A stretch of DNA of 64,000 bases, from the NCBI GenBank assembly GCA_961205875.1, contig OY540812.1:930001-994000 (forward strand), in the 5' to 3' direction. Below the pieces are notes generated by a model that made no database searches, was not told the DNA's origin, and was given only the letters and a program-made list of their open reading frames with translations. A program made the translations under genes and the position numbers. This document shows, piece after piece, positions 54,441-64,000 of this stretch (the stretch's first letter is position 1; every line of letters begins with the position of its first letter). This stretch comes from Sialis fuliginosa (Eukaryota; Arthropoda; Insecta; Megaloptera; Sialidae).

Positions 54441-54878
54441 TAAAAATAAATTGAGATAAATCACAAAACCAGAATTTTTTTTTGTAAAAATTAATTATTT
54501 TTAAAACGGTTGAAAATGGAAAAAAAATTATCAAATAAAAGTTATAGAGAAAATCATTATCTATAATTTATGTTCTAACCATTTTTCGTTATAATGAACC
54601 ACCTTGAAGAAATCTCGTAATAACCAAAGCTAAATATTTTCAAATTTTCAACAATTAGAAATTTTCAGAACTCAAAAATGAATAAAATTGCTTTATTATC
54701 GGCTTATAAAAGTAATCAATTAAGCCAGTTCAATTTGATTATCACGCACACATATTTGAAATAATTCATATAACCCAGAAGCGTTATTTGACAAGTTGTG
54801 TCAGAGAGGGGGAAACTGAGATTTTACAAAAGTGGGGTAGCATTATGTACAAACGCGAAAATACTAGAGCTATTTGTA
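54441..54878. other. AT-rich spacer, nothing recognised
   Basis: It has a GAGAAAATCATTATCTATAA segment like those near 25180 and 62166. No gene seen. Confidence 0.4.
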
Positions 54879-55250
54879 GTTCACGGTGTAGTAAACTAGG
54901 TGATTATTTATTTTATAAATTTTATTTTATTTAATACAGTAATCCCTCCATTTACACGGTTAATTGGTTCCATAAAAACAGCGCATAAAAAATAGTTCAC
55001 GGTGTAGTAAACTAGGTACTTATTTATTTTATATTTTTTTATTTATTTAGTACATTAATCCCTCGATCTACGTGGTTAATTGGTTCCATGAAAACAGCGC
55101 ATAAAAAAAATCGCGTAAATTTATAGTTCACGGTGTAGTAAACTAGGTACTTATTTATTTTATAACTTTTTTTATTTATTTTTTTATTTTTCCATTTACG
55201 CGATTAACTGAAGCAATTTGAATTATTTGATTACAATTTTTTAAGTGAAA
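54879..55250 (+). repeat. Tandem repeat, three units of 116-130 bp
   Basis: GTTCACGGTGTAGTAAACTA occurs at 54879, 54995 and 55125. In between are TTAATTGGTTCCATGAAAAC and AATCCCTCGATCTACG-type segments, also related to 17732-17790. Confidence 0.85.
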
Positions 55251-55337
55251 ATGCCTAAATGTGGAGGGAATACTGTATTTTAAAATTTTGGTTATATTCA
55301 TTTTTTTTCTCAATTAAATTCGTTATTTTTTTTTAAT

Positions 55338-55422
55338 TAAAGTCTTGAGGCTTCCGCGGTGATCTTGATATGGATCTTGGCTTCTGGGTCGACACGTGTT
55401 ACACCCAGAAGCCAAGATTTAA
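55338..55422. mobile_element. Family P deletion derivative
   Basis: AGTCTTGAGGCTTCCGCGGT leads to ATCTTGGCTTCTGGGT, a short spacer CGACACGTGTT, then ACACCCAGAAGCCAAGAT. The hammerhead-like centre of 47107-47150 has been lost. Confidence 0.65.
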
Positions 55423-55470
55423 AAGTTATTTCACATCAATTTTATAATTGAGAGTTAATTTATTCATTGC

Positions 55471-55598
55471 TCAGCTGTTTTGAGTGATAGCGTGATTACA
55501 TGTACCCCAAAGCCTTCTGAGATTTTAAGGAACACGTCATGCAAATTACATCAAAATCGGTTGGGTAAAATATTCAGAATTAGTCGTTTTAGGTCTAT
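55471..55598 (+). mobile_element. Family G repeat
   Basis: GCTCAGCTGTTTTGAGTGAT, CATGTACCCCAAAGCCTTCT and ATCAAAATCGGTTGGGTAAA match 56110-56240 and, in part, 2420-2550. It abuts the family A copy that separates the two G segments. Confidence 0.6.
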
Positions 55599-56108
55599 AA
55601 GGTAAAGGCACCAGTTATGGCCGCTATAAGAGCAAGTTTTCGGGTTTTTTGGATTAATGGGCTTGTTTTTTATAATTCTCATGAATTCATGTTACTAATA
55701 AAACAAGTAACTCTTTATTTAATCAATAATTACAATAGTTTGTCTTTTTAAATTATATATAGCCTTTTATTTTGTTCATGTTTTTTTTCCAGTAATGGCA
55801 AAGGTAAAACCAGTAATGAGCACGCAATGATGGACACTTGCTAATGATAAGTACTACGACACAAAAGATATAAAAGAAAGAATCGTCAATTTTGAAACAA
55901 TGTAAAGCAGTTGCTATGATAATATAATAATTAATAAATAAATTATACTAATAATTAGTTCAAATATCCACCATTTTGACACCTATTGGCCTCATGCGTT
56001 CAAATCACGCTGTAAGACAGTTAAATGTATATAGATTAATATTCAGAAATGGTAGTAATCAAATATCAACAAATATTTCTAATTCAGTATATATGCCATT
56101 ATTGGGTC
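55599..56108 (-). mobile_element. Family A element, right end degraded
   Basis: AAGGTAAAGGCACCAGTTAT at the left is the family terminus. The copy is collinear with 5669-6198 to TTCTAATTCAGTATATATGC, beyond which the terminal CCAAGACTGGTGC is missing. Confidence 0.75.
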
Positions 56109-56109
56109 T

Positions 56110-56240
56110 TTAATTTATTCACTGCTCAGTTATTTTTGGCGATAGCGTGATTATATGTACCCCAAACCCTTCTGAGATTTCAAGGATCACGCCAGTGCAA
56201 ATTACATCAAAATCGGTTGAGTAAAATATTCAGAATTAGT
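56110..56240 (+). mobile_element. Family G repeat, second copy
   Basis: TTATTCACTGCTCAGTTATT, then CCCCAAACCCTTCTGAGATT and ATCAAAATCGGTTGAGTAAA repeat 55471-55590 with moderate divergence. Confidence 0.6.
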
Positions 56241-56309
56241 CTATAAATATTTTAAATTGAAATTATTCTAATGTTACCAATTTTATTCGACCGTGTCTCA
56301 AAGTGAATA

Positions 56310-56450
56310 TCATAACCGGGGGGGCATTCTTGTTCCCCCGCGGGCAAGAGAGGGGGGTTGTCGACATGACGAGCTGCATCATGATGTCAAATAATAAGTC
56401 AGTCGGTCGTAGCGCCTGTGGCGAGGTTCGAAGCGCGGACCTTTTGAATT
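56310..56450. other. GC-rich island of unknown nature
   Basis: CCGGGGGGGCATTCTTGTTC and CCCCCGCGGGCAAGAGAGGG are strikingly GC-rich. GGCGAGGTTCGAAGC near 56430 resembles a Pol III B box and is followed by CTTTT. On the minus strand a 40-codon frame (MMQLVMSTTPLSCPRG) crosses it. A SINE head, an exon fragment and a retroelement end are all possible. Confidence 0.25.
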
Positions 56451-58009
56451 ATAATATATATTGACATTAGGCGCGATTTTTTTTTCGGACGCGATTTTTT
56501 TTTATATTTTTCTGTTTTTGTGGATGTGTTGTGAAACTTCTCAAATTGTATTTTGTGGTTTTCTAGACGTGTAAAATTAATAAAAAAAATATGACGTATT
56601 AAATAATTTTATTTAAAAATTAGTGAGTGTTAATTTTATTTTAAAGTATGCTAGATTCAAAAGATATTAATTTTTCTTTTATAAAAATATGATTTTGAGT
56701 GAATTATTTTGGTGAAAATTTAGAAAAACTGGCGCTTTGCTATGTGGATATGTCTAGTATCATTGAGGTATGGGTTTTTTTAAATTTAAATTTAATCGAA
56801 ATCTGTTTCAATTTGTGAATTATTTAAATTAATTAAAAAAAAAACATTTCGAATTTTAAATCTAAAATTTTAGTTACTTACAGAAAAACTTTTAAGAGGA
56901 AAGTTACTTAATTTGAAGGTGGCTATATCATTATATTTTTTATGTAAAAAAAAAAAATTTAATCTGAAGCGATTTTAGAAAATAAAATAATTTAAATTTT
57001 CATTAATACGGGCCTGCCGTAAATCATTTACCATATTGTCTAAACTAATGTAAGGGTCTTAAGCTGTCAAACTGTGAAAATCCGATAAAAATCGGTTCAG
57101 TAGTTTTTGGATCAAATTGGAAAAAAAATCTGAAAAATACTAAAATGAATTTTCATATCAATAGTAAAAAGCGGTATCTACCCCCCAAAAATTATTGAAA
57201 TTATAAAAAAGACTCTTGCTGCATTAGAACATTGAATTATTCGAAAAATTCTTAACATCCGTTTCCGGTAGAAAGATCGTATTCAAAAATAGGAGGTTTT
57301 TTTAGCGGCTTTGATAGGTTATATTTTTGTTAGATTTTTTTTCTCACTTTTCACACTGTTGGTTATGAAACTTATACCAATAATCCTGACATATGTGATG
57401 ATTGCATAGGCGCCGGCAGAATTTCTTCCAGGGGGGTGCATCTGGATATATAAAATTAAATTACATATAAAATAATTTTAAAAAAATATTTTTTAAATAA
57501 TAATTTTTGTAATAATAAACTTGTATTGCATTTTTAGCATAACTAAAAAAAAGGGTCCTCACTTTTATTTTTTGGCTTGACTTAAATTACCTTGTTTCTC
57601 CCCGAGAAATACCTTAATTTTAAAAAAAATGGTCCAATTTAACCGACTTTCCCCTATATTAAAAAAAAGTTATAAGCTTCAAATCAAAATTAAGTTATAT
57701 TTTTTGTACTCGTAAATAATTACACAAATCAATTCGCACGGGCTGTTACACACAGACACACAGACGCACGCATCTGTAACCGACCACAGATCTGTAATTG
57801 TTACTTTCTGCAGGATTTTCTTGCAGATAATTTATACGCAAAACGGTAACGTTTATACGCCTAATTTACTAAACATACTGTTTAGGAAACAACAGATTAT
57901 ATGTAATCGTGTTGTAAATGTTAGGTAGCTTTACCTTCATCTGCAATATCGGATATTGGAATTATAGATCAATGATTTTATTGCTTATGTATTATTTTAA
58001 CTTCCATGT
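56451..58009. other. AT-rich stretch without recognised gene
   Basis: GCGATTTTTTTTTCGGAC-type short repeats lie near 56470. GGCGCCGGCAGAATTTCTTC near 57410 resembles the end of a hAT-type element. CACAGACACACAGACGCACG lies near 57752. No frame was supported. Confidence 0.4.
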
Positions 58010-58149
58010 TCTAAAAGAAATGGAAGTATTGTAATACCATCGAAAAACCGTGTCCGAGAAAATGACAAATTCTGATTGTACTAACTTCGAAACGTAAAGA
58101 AAAGTTAATTTCCGCATGGCGGCTGTGCGTGTGTCTGTGTGTCAGGATG
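58010..58149 (-). mobile_element. Family F 3' end, reversed, fused to family S
   Basis: TTCTAAAAGAAATGGAAGTA, GTAATACCATCGAAAAACCG and GGCGGCTGTGCGTGTGTCTG are the reverse of 52785-52930. The segment ends in CAGGATGTAGAA directly at the family S start. Confidence 0.75.
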
Positions 58150-58870
58150 TAGAAGGTTTTGCTTCCTTGCAATAGCGAAGATACGAGAAGCTTTGTGATC
58201 GTTTCAGATTGGGACAAAATAAATGTTCTCCGATTTCAAAATTTTAAATTTGTCTTTCCGTTTCACGTCAACGCAAACACTTTTCGTTCCGTGTCTGTCT
58301 GTCTGTCCGTCCGCCCGTGTGTCTGTTTGTTCGTCTGTCCCCTGAATCCTTATCACACGCATAACTTATGAACCACTGAACCAATATTATTGAAACTAGG
58401 TCGGATGGTTAGGTCTGGTTTGAAAACGGTCCCATTTCATAATCATGTGTAAAGGGGGAGGGGTGACACCCCAAAATATTTATTTTTTTCAAGATATCTC
58501 AAGAACGACACATGTTACGTGAAATTTTTTTTATCTCAATTTATTTTAAAAATTCGTGTTTTGTTTTTCTAAATTGATATTTGCTTGGACATATTAAATG
58601 TCATTTTGACATTTGCATAAAATTAGATTTAGATTGAAATTTCCAAAAAATTAAAAATTATGAAAAAATAATCAGGTGCGTTTTAAGAAAAATTTCGAAC
58701 TAATATTTTTTAGTAAAATTGTATAAAAATTTAATGGTTTACCAATTCCAGGCAATTTATATAAATACTATCTGTTTTTATTTAAATTGTTGAATAATTA
58801 ACTACCTTTGGTGAGTTTAGCACGAGGAAGCACTGTGCATTTACTTGGCAGATGTTTTGAATTGTGACGT
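58150..58870 (+). mobile_element. Family S element, most complete copy
   Basis: It starts GGTTTTGCTTCCTTGCAATA and ends GAGGAAGCACTGTGCATTTA-CTTGGCAGATG. The ends share GCTTCCTCG/CGAGGAAGC as a short inverted repeat. The interior includes a GTCTGTCTGTCTGTCCGTCC tract and TCAAGATATCTCAAGAACGA. At about 0.7 kb it is non-coding; the class is unknown. Confidence 0.75.
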
Positions 58871-59267
58871 TGTTACAGAAAAATTTTTGTTGTATAATAA
58901 ATCAGCCTGTATAATAAAATTTTCAAAAACAAATTATACAAAATAATTACGGACTATGTAATCAACTTTACCTACAAAGAAAACCACAAATAAACAATCG
59001 AAGGAGATTATATCTGATAAAATAAAATTTCCAGAGCAGAAATTTTTAAACAGACGCCGATGGATAGTTAGTTATTATACTTTCGTCGTAAGGAAAAAAA
59101 ACTATTAAAAAATAGTCAATAATTACCTGTACGACAGTCAATATGCAAATACCTTAGTGTCCTAACAGTACAATTACGAGTGTGTATGTGTGTGTGTGTG
59201 TGTGGTGCAATCAGTCCCACTATGTGAGAATGCAGGGCCGTATTAAATAAAAGAAAAAAAAATTTTT
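58871..59267. other. No gene; GT microsatellite
   Basis: A (GT)n run lies near 59182-59204. No repeat or frame was otherwise recognised. Confidence 0.45.
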
Positions 59268-59860
59268 ATTCAGGTCGACTTTTTTTTATTTATTTATTTT
59301 ATAGTAGGTACGGCACTGAATAAGCCATGTTAGGTCCCCAAAATGTTAAAATTGGATTTGATAGGGTTTTTCCCGTAAAGTACGAATTTTTTTGTGTTTT
59401 TTTCCTAAGCAAAAAACAAATTTTTCGAATAAAATGTTTTTATTCAGGTCGAATTTTTTTCATTTATTTATTTTTATAGTACGGCACTGAATAAGACATG
59501 TTAGGTCCCCAAAATGTCAAAATTGGATTTGATAGGGTTTTTCCCGTAAATTACGAATTTTTTAGTGTTTTTTTCCGAAGCAAAAAACTAATTTTTCCAA
59601 TAAAATGTTTTTTTATTCAGGTCGAATTTTTTTCATTTATTTATTTTTATAGTACAGCACTGAATAATCCATGTTAGGTACCCAAAATGTTAAAATTGAA
59701 TTTGGTAGGGTTTTTCCCGTAAATTACGGATTTTTTAGTGTTTTTTTTCCTAAGCAAAAAACAAATTTTTCGAATAAAATTTTTTTTATTCAGGTCGAAT
59801 TTTATTCATTTATTTATTTTTATAGTACGGCACTGAATAAGCCAGTAAATTAAAAAAAAT
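59268..59860 (+). repeat. Satellite, 173-bp unit, about 3.5 copies
   Basis: ATTCAGGTCGA occurs at 59268, 59442, 59615 and 59788. Units share ACGGCACTGAATAAGCCATG, GATAGGGTTTTTCCCGTAAA and TAAGCAAAAAACAAATTTTT. Confidence 0.9.
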
Positions 59861-59870
59861 ACGGTACGGG

Positions 59871-60118
59871 ACACTAATGCGCGATACTCGGCTCGCATTT
59901 GACAATTTCTTATTAAATCTTTTTAATAAATCATAAAGTCTTACTGCTTTTTTCAATATGGAACACTAATGCGCTATACTCGGCTCGCATTTGACAAATT
60001 TTTATTAAATCTTTTTTGATACATCATAAAGTTTTACTGCTTTTTCAGTACGGAACACTAATGCGCGATACTCGGCTCGCATTTGACAAATTTTTACTAA
60101 ATCTGTTTTGATAAATGC
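59871..60118 (+). repeat. Satellite, 92-bp unit, three copies
   Basis: ACACTAATGCGCGATACTCG (or a variant) occurs at 59871, 59963 and 60055. Each is followed by GCTCGCATTTGACAA. It begins directly after the 173-bp array. Confidence 0.9.
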
Positions 60119-60656
60119 ATATAAAATCTTGTAAACAAATATGGCCATATATCGGACAGTAACTTTATAGACACCCTCGGGCAAAATTATACCGGAAGTA
60201 AGGTATCAATAATTATTATATTTCTTGTTTTGTTCAATGGATAATCTGCATGCCGCAATGAGAAAACAGTTTATGAAATTACAGTTCGTGGAATGAGGTA
60301 TTTTTTCACTTATATAAATTGTAAATTGCTATATATATCAATACCCTACCTCGATAATTGGACAGTATTATTTAAATTTGACCGACTTCATCATAGATTA
60401 GGAGGGGGGGGGGGGGTAGTATTGCTTTAAATAACGAATTTTAAGGATTTTTTTTAGAAAAGATTCATTTGAAAGTTTTCTATTAGATTTACTGAAAACA
60501 TTTAGGTAGAAAATTCGTCATATCTCCGGAAATATTTGAAATTTTGAGTTATAATTTTTAGGATAAATTTTAAATTTTTGAAATTTTTTTACAGCATGAC
60601 CTCCCCTTTGCAACTCAAATTTTACAGTTAAAAATTTAGAGTGAAAATTGTTTTAT
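60119..60656. other. AT-rich spacer with a G-run
   Basis: AGGAGGGGGGGGGGGGTAG lies near 60400. Nothing else was recognised. Confidence 0.45.
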
Positions 60657-60945
60657 CCATACTAATATTATAAATGCGAAAGTTACCTGTCTATTTATAA
60701 CCTTTTAACGGCTAAACCGCTGGACCGATCTTAATGAAATTTGGTATGGGGATAGCTTGCATCCTAAGGAAGGACATAGGCTACTTTGCATCCCGAAAAA
60801 AAATTTAATTAGATTAAAAAAAGTGTGTATGTACTTTTGTACGTGCAATAACTAAAATAACTAAAAACCTGTTTTACCGACTATCATAACACAAATCTGT
60901 ATTATCAACATACGCGGTTGAAGTCGCGGGTAACAGCTATATAGT
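60657..60945 (+). mobile_element. Family L Helitron-like repeat, best single copy
   Basis: ATACTAATATTATAAATGCG, CGGCTAAACCGCTGGACCGA, ATGGGGATAGCTTGCATCCT and GGAAGGACATAGGCTACTTT lead to ACGCGGTTGAAGTCGCGGGT and AACAGCTATATAG. The order and the hairpin-like end are typical of short non-autonomous Helitron-like repeats abundant in insects. Confidence 0.75.
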
Positions 60946-61624
60946 TTTTTAAATAAAGTATTTTTAAGAAATGGTTTCTTCATTAAAATTATTTTTTTGA
61001 TATTATAACAGTTATATGTCATTAAAGGTATAGCTAATTACAATTAAACGTGCTTAAACATTTTTAATTACTGAGTATCATCGACTTAACTATACATAAG
61101 TACTTATCGACTGTTATATTGTAATTATTTCACATATCTGTCATATTAAATCAAGTACTTAAGTACGGTATAAAAAAGTCTCATTACTTAAAATATATTT
61201 GTCGTGAAATTATTCAGGTTTTTTTTAGATGTAGATATTTAAGTCAAATATTTTACAGCAGTGTGGGTTGCTTTGATACATTACTGCATAACAGTATCCA
61301 TATAGAGGTAATAAATTATATTTTCATATACAATTTTATATAAAAATATACGAAGAAATGTAAGTTAACTGTATAATTAATATCAGAAGCACTGATTTTT
61401 TTTATATTTATATATATTAATCATCTCTCTAAGGCGCGTAGAATCTTCATTAATTATAGTTTATTACTAATATTATTTTAATTATAAGATGCATATAAAG
61501 GTACTAATTATTATTTAGCGTGTACTAAAAAGTAATTTTCTTATAGCCAGATTTAAAAATTATCCGTATGTACAGTTACTAAATTTTTACTCTCTCGTAA
61601 GGTAATATATATCCATATTAATTA
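60946..61624. other. AT-rich spacer, nothing recognised
   Basis: No frame, RNA gene or shared repeat was seen. Confidence 0.4.
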
Positions 61625-61790
61625 TTATAAATTCAAAAGTGTGTATGTCTGTCTGTTTGTTACCTTTTCACGGCTAAACGGCTGAACTGATCTTTATGAA
61701 ATTTGGCAGGGAGATAGCTTGCATTCTGAGGAAGGACATAGGCTACTTTTTATCCCGAAAAATTAATGTGTGACGTAAGCCTAAACTGTT
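61625..61790 (+). mobile_element. Family L Helitron-like repeat, 5' part
   Basis: GTGTGTATGTCTGTCTGTTT, CGGCTAAACGGCTGAACTGA and GGCAGGGAGATAGCTTGCAT are followed by GGAAGGACATAGGCTACTTT and TTATCCCGAAAAA. The 3' terminus is lost. Confidence 0.7.
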
Positions 61791-61896
61791 TTTTAGAAAC
61801 GTTAAGTTTTTAATATAATAATAATTTTGAAAAATTCACTATAGGTTTTTCTTTAAATTAACACCTTCGTGTTCAGTAAGGTTAAGCCTAGTTAAC

Positions 61897-62103
61897 TTTA
61901 GAGTCACTCCAGTAAGAGTTATGACAACATTGCCAATTTTAATAAACGAGATTTATTCAAAAATATATTTTTTAGTATAAAATTTAAATTTAATATATTG
62001 ATTGATAAAATGACAAAATACGGTTGTGAGTCAGACTTTGTTATATGCGATCAATCAAAAATCGATTCAGGATGTCAGAACTCTTACTATGAGTGACTCT
62101 AAA
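61897..62103. mobile_element. 207-bp MITE with 30-bp imperfect inverted ends
   Basis: TTTAGAGTCACTCCAGTAAG, then AGTTATGACA, mirror TGTCAGAACTCTTACTATGA, then GTGACTCTAAA, with about three differences. No other copy lies in the window. Target duplication is unclear. Confidence 0.7.
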
Positions 62104-62599
62104 TATTAAATATTGGAAATGCCTTTTAAAAGAAAACGGTTCAAAATTTTGAAAAAATGATCAGGACATAAATTCAAGATAATAGAATTATCTACAACTT
62201 TTGTTCGAAATAGTTTTCTCTAATACCAACCGTTTAAAAACTAAATAAAAATATTCTAATATGTATTGTATTATTATAAACAATAAGAAATATTCAAAAA
62301 TTGTTAGGAGACATGATCGAAGGTGTAATTATTCTTGTTACGGGCCTGTACTTACCTGTTTGTATATTGAGAATATTAATCAAAACTACTTTAATTGGTC
62401 AGTCGGCTTCCGTTGTATGTGAAGAAAACAAGATTTCAGAACTACTGTGTGTCGGTGTGTGTGTGTGTGTCTGTGTGTCTGTGTGTCGGTCGGGACACAC
62501 GCAACTCTGGAAAATTGTTGAATGAACTTTTAATAAAAATTTGCTACCTGTTTATATCTAGCACAAATTTATGTATATTAAATCTTATGTAAGGTCAAA
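62104..62599. other. No gene; GT/TGTC microsatellite
   Basis: A (GT)n-(CTGT) tract lies near 62447-62487. Overlapping 74- and 65-codon frames run through it and derive from the tract. Confidence 0.45.
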
Positions 62600-63260
62600 A
62601 AAATAGATCATTTTTCATTAATTTTTGTTTTTATCGAAAAATAAACCATGTATATTATATGTTTTCATGTATTTTAGCAGCAAAAAAGGTTGCAAATTTT
62701 ATAAAAAAAGGTATTTTAAAACTGAGAAAATTTCCTAAAAAATCTTTAAATTTGGATAGAAGCATTAATTAACCCCGTGTGAAATTTTTCATGAATTTTG
62801 TTTTTATCGAAAAATAAACCATGTACTTTATATGTTTTTATATATTTTAGCAGCAAAAAATGTTGTGAATTTTGTAAAAAAGGTATTTTAAGGCTGAGAA
62901 AATTTCCTAAAAAAATCTTTAAATTTGGATAGAAAAATTAGACATCCCCGTGTGAAATTTTTATAGAAAAATATACCATGTTTTTTATATGTTTTTATAT
63001 ATTTTAGCACCAAAAACTGCTGCAAATTTTGTAGGTATTTTAAGGTTGAGAAAATTTCCTAAAAAAATCTTTAAATTTGGATAGAAGAATTAATTATCCC
63101 CGTGTGAAATTTTGTTTTAATAGAAAAATAAACCTTACATTTTTGATGTGTAGGACCAAAAAATGCTGTAAAATTAATTAAAAATAATAAGCATTATAAG
63201 ATTGAGAAAATTTCATAAAAAAACTTTTCAAAAATTTCGATAACATAAAAATTATCCCGA
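62600..63260 (+). repeat. Satellite, about 157-173-bp unit, four copies
   Basis: AATAAACC (once ATATACC) occurs near 62638, 62813, 62970 and 63127. Units share ATGTTTTTATATATTTTAGC, ACTGAGAAAATTTCCTAAAA (or variant), TCTTTAAATTTGGATAGAA and CCCCGTGTGAAATTTTT. Divergence increases to the right. Confidence 0.85.
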
Positions 63261-63532
63261 AATCGAAAATCAGATAAAATTTCCTTTGATTTTCACCCCT
63301 CATAAGTCAAAAAACGATCATATTTGACCTACAAGCCCTACTTCAAAAATTAACAAATTTTTTTATATTTATTAACTTTTTATCATTATATTTTCTAAAT
63401 TCATCCCGACATTTGTACACATACATTTGTAATTCTACTTCCAGGATATTGTTACATTATTTATTGAGACATATCCGGATTAAAAAAATAAACAAAACAA
63501 TCTGAATTTTAACAAAACTAAAAACACTTTAC
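63261..63532. other. AT-rich spacer
   Basis: Nothing recognised. Confidence 0.4.
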
Positions 63533-63860
63533 TTTCTAAAAAAACATAAATGTCACTTAATTTACTTCCTTTTTTTTGTATCCATATTTAGAATTAATCA
63601 AATATCTTTTTAAATAATAAAAAAAAACCTAGTTAGAAAGGGAGTTCCCATAATATCACATCTCCTCTGAAGTTAGGTCACCAGCCATATCTTTCTAAAA
63701 TACACAAATGTCATTTAATTTATTTCCTTTTTTTTGTATCCATATTTAGAATTAATCAAATATCTTTTTAAATAATAAAAAAAATACTAGTTAGAAAGGG
63801 AGTTCCCATAATATCACATCTCCTCTGAAGTTAGGTCACCAGCCATATCTTTCCAATTAT
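63533..63860 (+). repeat. Tandem duplication, 159-bp unit, two copies
   Basis: CCATATTTAGAATTAATCAA, AGAAAGGGAGTTCCCATAAT and CTCCTCTGAAGTTAGGTCAC occur in both units, which are nearly identical. GGGAGTTCCC is itself a short palindrome. Confidence 0.9.
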
Positions 63861-64000
63861 ATTCAATGTTAAAAAATAATTCAGGAAATTTTTGCAAAAG
63901 TACTAAATAATTATGAAAATTTTCTAGGGTTTTAAAGATAGTATTTTCTGAAAAGTCCCCATTCCTAGGTATTAAATAAACCCTGCAGGGGTTGAAATAA
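63861..64000. other. End of window, nothing recognised
   Basis: AT-rich sequence cut by the window edge. Confidence 0.4.

Noticed and set aside
56400..56450. Possible tRNA gene from GAGGTTCGAAGC
   Set aside because: Only a B-box-like motif is present; no acceptor stem, anticodon arm or A box could be laid out.

Overview
This window looks like AT-rich, gene-poor, repeat-dense nuclear DNA from an arthropod, most probably an insect. I could not fix the order. The evidence is the absence of long open reading frames or bacterial operon structure, spliced-gene signals, Helitron termini and short Helitron-like repeats of the kind common in insect genomes, a Penelope-type endonuclease remnant, and dozens of MITEs, foldbacks and satellites. 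All coordinates and matches were read by eye; no alignment, search or folding was run.

Genes. The only coding sequence I trust is one 5' coding exon at 35073-35351 (+): 93 codons, good start context, an acidic protein with a KRRR nuclear-localisation-like patch, and a consensus splice donor. I cannot name it. Just upstream lie two competing signals, an Inr+DPE core promoter (34976-35009) and a 3' splice acceptor (AG at 35005-35006). A less AT-rich block at 34015-34260 may hold an upstream noncoding exon. Later exons were not identified with confidence; 42680-42739 is a weak candidate. Weaker exon-like islands sit at 15911-15973 (+), 19395-19660 (minus-strand donor) and 53175-53288 (+).

Mobile DNA. 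I use letters for families recurring inside the window. A: ends near GGTAnnnGCACCAGT, at least eight copies. B: GGGGTAAA ends, one copy nested in A. M: foldback MITE with TGTCCCCATG. C: TA-flanked MITE ending CAGTCGCCTGCA, nested in Helitron H with the empty site visible elsewhere. H: non-autonomous Helitron, full length at 48535-49426. L: short Helitron-like repeat containing CGGCTAAACCG, also found as a tandem array. P: Penelope-type ends and foldbacks, plus a GIY-YIG remnant and a hammerhead-like core at 12.46-12.93 kb. S, F, G: recurrent elements of unknown class. T: hAT-like with TAGAGATTGG ends. X: roughly 0.88-kb near-perfect palindrome, two copies, one inside the first intron of the exon at 35073.

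Satellites. The main array is a 17-copy, 82-bp minisatellite (32576-33945), with a three-unit higher-order pattern, ending about 1 kb upstream of the exon. Others lie at 10.0, 14.8, 37.8, 41.3, 42.8, 47.6, 54.9, 59.3, 59.9, 62.6 and 63.5 kb.

Layout: 1-15 kb is dense transposons including the Penelope remnant; 15-34 kb is palindromes, nested Helitron/MITEs and the minisatellite; 34-36 kb is the gene start; 36-64 kb is transposons and satellites. The most unusual piece is a 740-bp TIR element at 22671-23412 carrying six copies of an 18-bp palindromic motif.
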